NCBI GenBank assembly: GCA_017441205.1
Contig: JAFRYG010000174.1
Location: forward strand, 1-49,536
From: Pseudomonadota bacterium
GTDB lineage: Bacteria > Myxococcota_A > Bradymonadia > UBA4248
Direction: 5' to 3'
DNA: 49,536 nucleotides
Every line of letters starts with the position of its first letter. The first letter of the stretch is position 1. Positions 42,987 to 49,536 of this stretch are shown here, one piece after another. The translations under genes and the position numbers were made by a program. Under the pieces are notes generated by a model. That model was not told the DNA's origin, made no database searches, and saw only the letters and a program-made list of their open reading frames with translations.

Positions 42987-44069
42987 ATGCGATTCATCCT
43001 CCTCACAATCTTCCTGATATTTCTGACATCATGCCAGTCTGAAAAGCCAGTTCCGGATTTACCTCAGGACTCTCCCGCAGAGGTCATTCAGCCGCAGCCG
43101 CAAAAGCCGGCAATATCTGACGATAACCGATATCCTCCCGCCCCCAATCTTCCGGATCCGCCGGACACCCTCAAAATTGCAGTCATATCCGATATCAACG
43201 GCAGCTACGGTTCATTATATTATTTGCCATCCGTCAAAGCTGCAGTTCAAAATATTATACAAAATCATTATGATTTCGTCGTCAGTCCCGGAGATCTCGT
43301 TGCCGGTCAAAAACATGGCCTCAATTACGACATGCTCTGGAAGACGTTTCATTATGAAATCGGCGATGTATTTTTCGACAACAATCTCGAATTTATATTT
43401 GCCCCGGGCAACCACGACGCCTCAGCCTATCCGGGTTACGAAATCGAACGCATGGCATTTGCCAGAGCCTTCGAAAACCGCCATCCCCGCGCCCCCCTGA
43501 TCGAAGGCAGCCATTTTCCCTTTTATTACGGCGTCATTATTCGCGATGTCCGCGTGATTGCGCTCGACATTACGCGCCCGATCCACGACTCCGATCCCCA
43601 GCTGGACTGGCTCGAAAACGTTCTCAATGCCCCGATCAGACCGCGCGCCACGATCGTCCTCGGTCATCTTCCCCTCAGCCCCGTCAACCTGAGCCAGTTC
43701 TGGGAAGTCGCCAGCAGCCAGCGTTTGCTCAGGCTCCTCCAGCACTCGCCCAATACAATATATATATCCGGACATCACCATATCTATTTTCCGGGTCATA
43801 TCGGCGAATTGCGCACGATTGCCGCACCCGCCCTGGGAGCCGGTGCCAGAAGTCTGCTGGGTGCCCCGCCCGTCACAGGATTTGTACAAATTACCATTCC
43901 GCCGCAGGCTCCGCCCAAGGTAACCGCGCTCGTTGCTCCTGATTTTACGCGCATGATCGATATCAAAACGCTCCCCGCACATCTCGTTCTGGCCGACAGG
44001 GAAGATACCGGAATGGCTGAATACATCATGGAAATGATGGATAATTCGGTCAATACAAACAATTTATAA
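42987..44069 (+). CDS. Calcineurin-like metallophosphoesterase lipoprotein
   Basis: This is a 360-residue protein with a lipobox FLTSC (Cys16) after a short signal. The metallophosphoesterase motifs run in order: [10 protein letters not shown] (Asp69), [27 protein letters not shown] and [12 protein letters not shown]. The first motif reads D-x-N where D-x-H is usual, a possible change in metal ligand. Such enzymes hydrolyse phosphoesters with two metal ions; a lipid-anchored form would act in the periplasm or at the cell surface. It lies downstream of the TPR membrane protein in the same operon. Substrate unknown. Confidence 0.88.
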   Translation: MRFILLTIFLIFLTSCQSEKPVPDLPQDSPAEVIQPQPQKPAISDDNRYPPAPNLPDPPDTLKIAVISDINGSYGSLYYLPSVKAAVQNIIQNHYDFVVSPGDLVAGQKHGLNYDMLWKTFHYEIGDVFFDNNLEFIFAPGNHDASAYPGYEIERMAFARAFENRHPRAPLIEGSHFPFYYGVIIRDVRVIALDITRPIHDSDPQLDWLENVLNAPIRPRATIVLGHLPLSPVNLSQFWEVASSQRLLRLLQHSPNTIYISGHHHIYFPGHIGELRTIAAPALGAGARSLLGAPPVTGFVQITIPPQAPPKVTALVAPDFTRMIDIKTLPAHLVLADREDTGMAEYIMEMMDNSVNTNNL

Positions 44070-44102
44070 TTATATATATTTGTATTATTTCGCGCTATTG
44101 TC

Positions 44103-44240
44103 CATGCAGACGTGTCTCGCCCCGTCTGCATGGCAATACGCGCTTCATGCTCCGGCTATCTCGCCGCCAAAACGTGCTGCGCACGTTTTGCAGCTCAATA
44201 CGCCTGCGCAGCGCGGCTATCGCCATGCGATACGCCGCGC
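44103..44240. repeat. Palindrome cluster including family A copies
   Basis: CCATGCAGACG/CGTCTGCATGG arms (44103-44133) resemble a decayed family C element. AAAACGTGC/GCACGTTTT (44169-44189) is a perfect hairpin inside a weak family A pair (GGC-TAT at 44154, ATA-C-GCC to 44204). A clear family A copy follows at 44211-44240: outer GCGCGGC/GCCGCGC, inner TATCGC/GCGATA, bulged C at 44233. No gene lies in 44070-44358. Confidence 0.8.
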
Positions 44241-44358
44241 TTATACTCAATACAAAACAGCCACATGCAGCACAGAGTTGTTTCGGAATGCACATTTTAG
44301 TGATATACACTATGGTGGGAACGCGGTGTTCCCGCAAATAATTGAGATGGAGACATTT

Positions 44359-44523
44359 ATGATCAAGTATATCTGCGATCCGTGTGGTTATGAATATGAT
44401 CCTGCAGTCGGTGATCCCGACAGCGGAATCGCGCCGGGAACCGCTTTTGAGGATCTTCCGGATGACTGGTGCTGCCCGATCTGCGGCGCAACGAAAGACA
44501 TGTTCTCGAAAGTGGAAGAATAA
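44359..44523 (+). CDS. Rubredoxin
   Basis: This is a 54-residue protein of normal size. It is a one-iron electron carrier of the cytoplasm. The iron is bound by Cys6, Cys9 ([12 protein letters not shown]) and Cys39, Cys42 ([10 protein letters not shown]). The residue before Cys39, usually Val, is another Cys (38), an unusual substitution next to the metal site. The start at 44359 follows GGAGA; an in-frame ATG at 44347 would overlap that site. A partner oxidoreductase is not adjacent. Rubredoxin suggests an anaerobic or microaerobic life or oxidative-stress defence. Confidence 0.95.
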   Translation: MIKYICDPCGYEYDPAVGDPDSGIAPGTAFEDLPDDWCCPICGATKDMFSKVEE

Positions 44524-44584
44524 TTTCTTTTGCGGGACTTTGGTGAGCAGGTCATTTATGGCTCACCAAAACCCTGAATTATGC

Positions 44585-44631
44585 TGCAGGGAACCAGACC
44601 CATTGTCTGTTTTGCATCACACTGCTCCCTG
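44585..44631. terminator. Possible terminator hairpin between convergent genes
   Basis: GCAGGGA (44585-44591) and TCCCTGC (44625-44631) form perfect arms with a 33-base loop, between rubredoxin and the convergent barrel gene. There is no T-run. GTGAGC/GCTCAC arms lie just upstream (44541-44566). Confidence 0.5.
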
Positions 44632-44650
44632 CAGACAGAAATCCCCGGAT

Positions 44651-45310
44651 TTAAAACTCAAATCCGACAAAGCCCTTTAAACTGATGAAGTGGCTGGCAT
44701 CTTCATGGTCCCACTTATTTTCATCCGCAGCCCCCAGCGTGTAATCGAACTCGGCGCCCACGCGGAAAAATCCGAGTTTGACGGCAAGACCAAGCCCCGC
44801 CCTGAAGGCAAACCATTTCTCCCAGTCATCTTTCGCGGACAGTCCAAGCACTGACAATACAGCATCTACGTCCTTCAACGTCTTATAATGCATATACATG
44901 GTACCGATGCCAAGTTTAAACGACAACTCGAGAATCAGGAAATCGAAGAACAGTTGGGCATCAGCGAGTGTTGCGCCTTTAAACAGTTTGGGATACTCAA
45001 CTTTATGATCTCCGACTTCATTATTCTTTAATTTCGGCTCAATGAACCCCAAATCCTGCTCGATATAAATCCCGACCAGGTCAAAGAAACGATAGCCGAA
45101 CATCACCGAACCGACGAAGCCATTGTTCGTTGTCTCAAAGGCCTTATCGTTCAGGATCATGCTGTCCCAGCCAAAAGCGAGCTCAAGATCCCAGCCGGCT
45201 TCTGCCTTCTGCGGAGCTGCAACGGTAAAACCAGCTGCAAACATCAGAGTAATCAGTGCCAGAAAGACGGTATGTTTGATATGATTCATCATATCGCGAG
45301 TGTCAGCCAT
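44651..45310 (-). CDS. Small outer-membrane beta-barrel protein
   Basis: This is a 219-residue protein. The start at 45310 follows AAGGAGA. A signal peptide (HTVFLALITLMFAAGFTVAAPQKAEA) is preceded by a short charged N-region. The mature part has alternating strands: WDLELAFGWDS, GFVGSVMFGYRFFDLVGIYIEQDLGF, LAVKLGFFRVGAEFDYTLG and a C-terminal FISLKGFVGFEF ending in Phe, the usual barrel recognition signal. Size suits an 8-strand barrel of the OmpA/OmpW size class; I do not recognise the family. It has its own good promoter with a palindrome in the leader, suggesting regulation. Confidence 0.78.
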   Translation of the reverse strand: MADTRDMMNHIKHTVFLALITLMFAAGFTVAAPQKAEAGWDLELAFGWDSMILNDKAFETTNNGFVGSVMFGYRFFDLVGIYIEQDLGFIEPKLKNNEVGDHKVEYPKLFKGATLADAQLFFDFLILELSFKLGIGTMYMHYKTLKDVDAVLSVLGLSAKDDWEKWFAFRAGLGLAVKLGFFRVGAEFDYTLGAADENKWDHEDASHFISLKGFVGFEF

Positions 45311-45346
45311 AAAAATCTCCTTAAGAAAATCCAACTGAAACGTTAT

Positions 45347-45406
45347 GCACATTTACATGTGCAATAAAGCGAAGGAGATTATAGCACAATTTTTTTACCA
45401 TCCCAA
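45347..45406 (-). promoter_or_regulatory. Sigma70 promoter with a leader palindrome for the barrel gene
   Basis: On the minus strand TTGGGA (45401-45406) and a perfect TATAAT (45378-45383) are 17 bases apart. An imperfect palindrome GCACATTTACATGTGC (45347-45362) lies in the first transcribed bases and could be an operator or a stabilising hairpin. Confidence 0.7.
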
Positions 45407-45461
45407 CGGGCAGACAAAAAAAAGGCTATATTTGTAACTGTTTAGCCATGGTGTGTTTGTA

Positions 45462-45627
45462 ATTTTTAACAAACGGATTTGTTCGCAACTAACGTTGCTC
45501 ATAACTAAAAAAACGCGAAGGCCGTTAGGCCTGAGCAAATCCGATTGTTAAAACAAAAAAAAACAGCGAGGCCGTTAGGCCTGAGCAAATCCGTTGTAAA
45601 ACAATCAGACGTAGGGCTGAATAACCT
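45462..45627. repeat. Three family B hairpins, mirror copy of the 36-kb cluster
   Basis: Loops at 45489-45494 (minus orientation, arms GCAA/TTGC), 45523-45528 and 45573-45578 (plus orientation, arms AGGC/GCCT). The whole block, including the outer GTAGGGCTGAATAACCT flank, reads as the reverse complement of roughly 36168-36385 with one unit fewer. The 45311-45674 gap holds no gene. Confidence 0.92.
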
Positions 45628-45674
45628 ATATTTAACCAACGTGGATAAGGTTTTCATCGTATGACGGATGCATG

Positions 45675-46670
45675 TCAGTTCAGGCACACGTTATCTTTAC
45701 ATCCCTTTGCACAGTATTGAATTCTCAGGTGTTCCGAGTAATCGGCCCATCGCTCCCCTGTCGCCATGCATGTTACTTTGTCAATGACGAACGAATCTTC
45801 CGTATAACAAACGTGATCGGCGACTTCCCCTGGCTTGCATCCGGTGGGTTTTCCCAAACATTTACCCTCAGCACAACCATTATCACAACGCGTCGTCTGC
45901 GGAGTGCCACCCGTTGCTTTATCCAGCCAGTGCCCAAATTCGCTGCATTTCACCGGAGCTGTAGACAGTGAATAGAATGATGTACATACATTTTCAGCTT
46001 CTTCTCCGGGTTTACATTCCGCGCAATAGGCCCGATGAACGACACTTTCACAAAGGAGCGAATACTGATTGAATTCGGTTTCTTCCAATACCTCATCAAA
46101 TTCTATACAAGTTGACGGCCGACCATAATAATCATAATTATTACAATCAACTGCATTAATTAATCCATTATCATCACACGTAAAGTAAACATTATTGTCA
46201 CACTTTGTCTGATAGGTATCAGGATTACATGCCTTCAATTCATCAGGATGCACCCTTTTAAACGGGTGTTCTACCCACAGGCCGGCGGGACTGCAGATAT
46301 TAATCTTTCCCTCTGACTCTTTCGATGCATCGAGCTGGCCTGGTTCACATTTGCCGCATGTTGCTTTGCCATTTACCATTTTGCAGTCGCATTCATTTTC
46401 AAATATTTCATAATTTGTAAATGTATTGCCACAAACCACGGCTTTCCCATTTTCGCATTTGGATTGAAAGGTTTGCTGATAACACTCTGCCCAATTGCCG
46501 TCGTCAGCTTTGCATGTCACACCTTTTGTATCCGTAACCGTTCCATCCTTATGTCTTGTAAAAGGACGATCATCCGAATTGTCATCGCTGCATGCCTGAA
46601 ATGCGAATACACTACATAAACATAATACAGTAATCATTGCCGATTTAACGGTTCTGGCCTTACCAAACAT
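45675..46670 (-). CDS. Cys-rich repeat lipoprotein
   Basis: This is a 331-residue protein. The start at 46670 follows GGGAG by 7 bases. The signal ends at lipobox AFQAC (Cys27). The mature protein has about 28 Cys spread in irregular units resembling those of the 942-residue lipoprotein: C-x-P-G-E/Q opening pieces (CEPGQLDA, CKPGEEAENVC, CKPGEVADHVC), an internal C..NG-x-W-like segment, and CDNGCAEGKC or CAKGCKDNVC closings. It therefore has perhaps five units and belongs to the same loosely defined family. Surface or periplasmic location is inferred; function unknown. Confidence 0.82.
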   Translation of the reverse strand: MFGKARTVKSAMITVLCLCSVFAFQACSDDNSDDRPFTRHKDGTVTDTKGVTCKADDGNWAECYQQTFQSKCENGKAVVCGNTFTNYEIFENECDCKMVNGKATCGKCEPGQLDASKESEGKINICSPAGLWVEHPFKRVHPDELKACNPDTYQTKCDNNVYFTCDDNGLINAVDCNNYDYYGRPSTCIEFDEVLEETEFNQYSLLCESVVHRAYCAECKPGEEAENVCTSFYSLSTAPVKCSEFGHWLDKATGGTPQTTRCDNGCAEGKCLGKPTGCKPGEVADHVCYTEDSFVIDKVTCMATGERWADYSEHLRIQYCAKGCKDNVCLN

Positions 46671-46776
46671 AATAACTCCCAATAAAAATGAATGAAAAAA
46701 GCACGCCTGGATGTTATATCCAACGCGCCGCACAGGACACATATAAAAAAGCATGCCACTCAAAAAAAAGATCCAT

Positions 46777-46926
46777 CTATTTATTAAATACAGCTTCGAT
46801 GCACAGCGAGGCCAATGAAAACAGGCATTCGCTGTCTGCAGGCAGTTTAAGTGTGTTTATATCTTTCTGGATAACATATTGTCCATTATCAGGAATAGAT
46901 AGAATTGTTTTATCCACGTATCTCAT
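46777..46926 (-). CDS. Small 49-residue protein, divergent from the DUF234 ATPase
   Basis: This short frame encodes 49 residues starting MRYVDKTILSIPDNGQYV and ending SLASLCIEAVFNK. AGAGGTG lies 6-7 bases before the ATG, an in-frame stop lies just upstream, and an A/T-rich run follows the TAG, all favouring a real gene. It has a strand-rich start and a helical, hydrophobic end with two Cys (CLFSLASLC), and no signal peptide. It is divergent from the ATPase gene across a 15-bp repeat array. I do not recognise it. A regulatory or antitoxin-like role is only a guess from position and size. Confidence 0.5.
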   Translation of the reverse strand: MRYVDKTILSIPDNGQYVIQKDINTLKLPADSECLFSLASLCIEAVFNK

Positions 46927-47000
46927 TGTACACCTCTGGTCGTGTTCTCATTGGGCTGCCCATTCAGGGATAATCCAGCATGCGTTTGCCAAATCGTTTC

Positions 47001-47068
47001 GATTATGCTAATCGTGATTATGCTAATCGTGATTATGCTAATCGTGATTATGCTAATCGTGATTATGC
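47001..47068. repeat. 4.5 tandem 15-bp palindromic repeats in a divergent promoter region
   Basis: GATTATGCTAATCGT is repeated four times without a change, plus GATTATGC. Each unit contains the palindrome GATTA-TGC-TAATC. The array ends 24 bases before the ATPase start and lies 75 bases from the divergent small gene. It could be a multi-site operator; a plasmid-type iteron role has no support here because no replication gene is present. Confidence 0.93.
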
Positions 47069-47092
47069 AATTCAGCAGACGGAGAATGTGCA

Positions 47093-48472
47093 ATGTTTGT
47101 AGGACGTGAGCGCGAACTTGGAATACTTGAACAGTGTTATCAATCTGAAAAATTTGAATGTCTGATACTATATGGTCGAAGGCGTGTTGGGAAAACCGCA
47201 CTGATTCGGGAATTTGTCCGTCATAGACGGTGCATTTTTTTTACCGGTATTGAGAGCACTGCAGATGACAACCTCAATATGCTCAGCCAGAGCATCTGGC
47301 TATGCGATCATGAAGATGGTGCATGGCCGATATATCCGTCATTTGATGCCGCATTCAAGGCAATTGCCGATATATGCAGCAAGCAAAAGCTTATCGTTGT
47401 CCTGGATGAATACCCCTATCTGGCCAAATCATATCCTGCGGTTTCGTCGATTTTACAAAAAGCAATCGATCTATACTATCAATTGCAAGGCAATTTGACG
47501 CTGATATTATGCGGTTCTTCGATGTCGTTCATGGAGCATCAGGTAATGGGATACCAAAGCCCCTTGTATGGTCGTCGAACTGTCCAGCTAAAGCTCGGCC
47601 CATTCAATTTTTTTGAAGTACCGGCATTTTTTACAACGCTGTCACCTGAATCCATGGCGATTGTATATGGTGCAACAGGTGGGATCCCCAAATACATTCA
47701 GTGTTTTGATGAAAACAAATCCATTCGTGAAAACCTTTGCGATCAGTTTTTCAGTTCATCGGGCTATCTGTATGAAGAGCCATCCAATCTGTTAAAGCAG
47801 GAACTTCGCGAACCAGCTATTTACCATGCGATGACACGTGCAATGGCATCCGGACACACCAAAATGTCGGAGCTGTGCAATGCGCTTGGAATGAGTTCAT
47901 CCAGTCTGTCCCCCTATTTGTCGAGACTACAGGAGCTTGGAATTGTACAAAAAAAATCTCCCGTTCCGGCAACAGGATCTAAAAAATGCATTTATGAAGT
48001 ATCGGACATGATGTTCAAATTCTGGTATTTGGTCGTTCCGGGACAGAACAATCTGATTCAACGCGGTTTTTCTGATCGGGCTTATACGAATGCCGTTCCT
48101 GCCCTCGAAACCTATATGGGAAAAGTATTTGAACAGATATGCATCGATTATATGTGGAAAGAATACGATAATCTGCCGGTTCAATTTACAGAAATTGGTG
48201 CATGGTGGGGTTCCAATCGCACCAAAAAACAGACGGAAGAAATCGATATCGTTGCGACAGACGGCAACAGTGCAATATTCTGTGAATGCAAATGGCGCAG
48301 CAAGCCAATTACTGAGGAAATTCTGCAGACACTTATCGAACGCAGCATGCTCATTGAGATGGAGCATCGATATTATATCGTTTTTTCCAAAAGTACTTTT
48401 TCACAGGAATGCCGAAAAGCCGCGAAACGTCTTGGGGTTCAATTGATTCGATTTTCAGAAATGATACAATAA
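47093..48472 (+). CDS. Archaeal-type AAA ATPase with DUF234 nuclease-like domain
   Basis: This is a 459-residue protein. It opens MFVGRERELGILEQ, with Walker A GRRRVGKT (28-35) and Walker B IVVLDE (101-106), a STAND/MNS-type ATPase. A winged helix follows (~245-290: TKMSELCNALGMSSSSLSPYLSRLQELGIV). The C-terminal DUF234 region has a PD-(D/E)xK nuclease pattern: Glu347, Asp385 (EEIDIVATD), Glu398 and Lys400 (FCECKW). These proteins are common in archaea and anaerobic bacteria, often in mobile or defence-linked regions, with unproven function. GGAGAA precedes the start. The repeat array upstream suggests autoregulation by the winged helix; inference. Confidence 0.88.
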   Translation: MFVGRERELGILEQCYQSEKFECLILYGRRRVGKTALIREFVRHRRCIFFTGIESTADDNLNMLSQSIWLCDHEDGAWPIYPSFDAAFKAIADICSKQKLIVVLDEYPYLAKSYPAVSSILQKAIDLYYQLQGNLTLILCGSSMSFMEHQVMGYQSPLYGRRTVQLKLGPFNFFEVPAFFTTLSPESMAIVYGATGGIPKYIQCFDENKSIRENLCDQFFSSSGYLYEEPSNLLKQELREPAIYHAMTRAMASGHTKMSELCNALGMSSSSLSPYLSRLQELGIVQKKSPVPATGSKKCIYEVSDMMFKFWYLVVPGQNNLIQRGFSDRAYTNAVPALETYMGKVFEQICIDYMWKEYDNLPVQFTEIGAWWGSNRTKKQTEEIDIVATDGNSAIFCECKWRSKPITEEILQTLIERSMLIEMEHRYYIVFSKSTFSQECRKAAKRLGVQLIRFSEMIQ

Positions 48473-48495
48473 TTGTATCATATATATACTCTCAG

Positions 48496-48559
48496 AGACG
48501 TTCCGCAGAACGTCTGTAGCAGTGAATAGTGAATAGGGACGTTCCGCGGAACGTCTGTA
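48496..48559 (+). repeat. Two family C palindromes with heptamers between
   Basis: AGACGTTCCGCAGAACGTCT plus GTA (48496-48518) and GGACGTTCCGCGGAACGTCT plus GTA (48537-48559), separated by two AGTGAAT heptamers (48521-48534). They share ends with the palindrome at 2545 but have a different centre. The rest of 48473-48781 holds a promoter and no gene. Confidence 0.9.
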
Positions 48560-48694
48560 CAGATTTTAATATATAAAATCAGCCACGCCCCGGAGGGAGC
48601 GTCACATCCTAAAATCTTGCACTGAGTCCAATTCCGCTGAATTCCGGCGAAGCATAATTCAAATTTGAGTCCGGCAATTTCGCTGCTGTGAATA

Positions 48695-48724
48695 TTGGCA
48701 AATACCTGACAGATCCGCTATAAT
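48695..48724 (+). promoter_or_regulatory. Sigma70 promoter for the broken lipoprotein gene
   Basis: TTGGCA (48695-48700) and a perfect TATAAT (48719-48724) are 18 bases apart. A strong AAGGAGA site follows before the ATG at 48782, so expression signals are intact though the gene is not. Confidence 0.75.
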
Positions 48725-48781
48725 TAAAGTGGTTTTTTCTCAGATATCAGCATCGTCCACACGTCTGCTAAGGAGAATTAC

Positions 48782-49111
48782 ATGAAACGCGGATTTATAT
48801 TCTGGACTGCGGCAATTTTGGGAGTCATTGCGTTGTCCTGTTCCGGTTCAGACAGCAATTCAGGTTCATCAGACAATGGCTCATCGGATAATCCTCCATC
48901 CAAAAGCGGATCGAAGACAGAAACCGTCACGATATATCAGCATGAAATATTACCCCACAATCCAACGCTCAATGGTTCGCTTGTCTTTCTCAAAATTCAC
49001 CCCAACCTTTACAATCGTCTTCGCACCAGCCTCATATTGAATCTCATAACCTTTATCATCAATTTGTCTCAAGGCTTCCTCTGCAGTACCATCCTGTTTA
49101 AACTCAAATAA
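48782..49111 (+). pseudogene. Lipoprotein gene cut off after about 50 codons
   Basis: The frame opens MKRGFIFWTAAILGVIALSC (lipobox ALSC, Cys20) and a Ser/Asp/Asn-rich linker (SGSDSNSGSSDNGSSDNPPS). After about residue 53 it runs into the antisense strand of the nuclease fragment at 48950-49453, and the last 55 residues have no lipoprotein character. The intact promoter, ribosome site and signal show a once complete gene whose 3' part was replaced near 48945. The truncated product could still be made and lipidated. Confidence 0.7.
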
Positions 49112-49453
49112 ATAGATGGTATCATTGGTTTCTATCAATGCATCACATCGACCTGCGGCACTGCGTTCTTCGGTACGAACACAATATTCAGACGCCAACC
49201 TGAATATCAGATAAAAAACAGTCTTGTAATGATGTTCATCCTGTTTTTCGGCATCGTATGGAATCGAGCTAAAAAAAGAACGCAACGTTGTTAGTGCTGC
49301 ATCAATATCATGATTTCTTATTGCGCGGAGGATTTTTTGTATCACCGAGTTATTTTCAGTCGCAGTTTTCTTTGTATAATACGTCGCAAGGCCTTTTATT
49401 GTACTGGCCATAGATAATGACAACAATATACGATTTTCCTTTTCCTGGGGCAT
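48950..49453 (-). pseudogene. Headless AAA-ATPase/PDDEXK_9 nuclease gene (C-terminal part)
   Basis: The 167-residue frame matches the C-terminal nuclease-like domain of AAA-ATPase_like/PDDEXK_9 proteins: LRSFFSSIPYD, HYKTVFYLIFRLAS, AAGRCDALIETNDTIYLFEFKQDGTAEEALRQIDDKGY and IVKVGVNFEKDKRTIERW. Asp and Glu-x-Lys nuclease residues (RCDAL, FEFK) are present. The family is normally above 450 residues with an N-terminal ATPase; here an in-frame TAG lies two codons upstream of the ATG and palindromic DNA replaces the rest. The stop sits at the junction with the lipoprotein gene. It is probably a remnant brought by a rearrangement. Confidence 0.8.
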
Positions 49454-49521
49454 CCCCTACGGGGATTGATTTTGGTGCATTTCATTTGTCCCCCGGTAGC
49501 CGCTACGCGCCAACCGGGGGC
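49452..49521. repeat. Two palindromes at the breakpoint of the nuclease remnant
   Basis: ATCCCC/GGGGAT arms with loop TAC (49452-49466) are followed by CCCCCGGT/ACCGGGGG arms (49490-49497, 49513-49520) whose loop carries AGC/GCT. They lie exactly where the 5' end of the nuclease gene is lost. Confidence 0.75.
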
Positions 49522-49536
49522 TACTAAACATGAAGT

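Noticed and set aside
47001..47068. CRISPR-like tandem array
   Set aside because: Units are contiguous 15-mers with no spacers and no cas gene is nearby, so it is a tandem repeat.
49490..49520. Additional family A element
   Set aside because: The palindrome lacks the TAT/ATA inner ends and the single bulged C.

Overview
The window looks like chromosome of a Myxococcota/Bradymonadota-type (former deltaproteobacterial) bacterium of moderate GC. The evidence is two large secreted proteins ending in a MYXO-CTERM-like anchor (Cys pair, hydrophobic stretch, Arg cluster), MopE-type CDxxDNDCDGxxDE metal-binding repeats, very Cys-rich repeat lipoproteins, TPR/HEAT giants and many beta-barrel envelope proteins. 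Housekeeping genes (murA, coaBC, aminopeptidase P, type 2 IPP isomerase, rubredoxin) are scattered among envelope and secreted-protein genes. I saw no rRNA, tRNA, CRISPR array, transposase or phage structural gene.

Layout. 0-4.2 kb: dispersed repeats, two paralogous two-TM proteins (minus) and an SH3-domain protein with a degenerate peptidase domain. 4.3-8.7 kb: a small conserved protein, a lipoprotein with a pseudopilin-like C-terminus, a LamB-type porin, a toroid-fold protein and a lipoprotein. 9-13.6 kb: murA (Cys-to-Asp form), a DUF2058 protein, coaBC and a GAF histidine kinase. 13.7-18.7 kb: a 1279-residue TPR/HEAT protein and an outer-membrane barrel. 19.1-20.7 kb: two small proteins (one DUF1844) and a DUF72 protein. 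21.4-25.6 kb: a 942-residue lipoprotein of 22 six-cysteine repeats, then aminopeptidase P. 25.8-29.3 kb: three consecutive SH3-SH3-cysteine-peptidase proteins without signal peptides. 29.6-33 kb: an RND/MMPL exporter overlapping fni. 33.5-39.2 kb: tandem paralogues combining phosphodiester glycosidase, a Cys-paired repeat propeller, MopE repeats and MYXO-CTERM. 39.3-45.3 kb: a secreted helix-hairpin-helix protein, a TPR protein, a phosphoesterase lipoprotein, rubredoxin and a barrel protein. 45.7-49.5 kb: a second Cys-rich lipoprotein, a 49-residue gene, a DUF234 ATPase, and a collision between a cut-off lipoprotein and a headless nuclease gene.

The most unusual content is in the intergenic DNA. 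At least three families of palindromic repeats keep a few unpaired or terminal bases fixed while their stems change with compensating substitutions. Family A is a nested palindrome with inner stem TAT...ATA and one bulged C (about 11 copies, some nested in another copy). Family B is a hairpin with loop CGTTAG followed by GARCAAATCCG (10 copies). Family C is RGACGT...ACGTCTGTA. They lie beside heptanucleotide arrays of several unrelated sequences, all with period 7, and beside longer dispersed repeats. Compensatory change around fixed bases points to recognition of a folded strand, as for REP elements and their RAYT transposases, but no mobilising enzyme is in the window.
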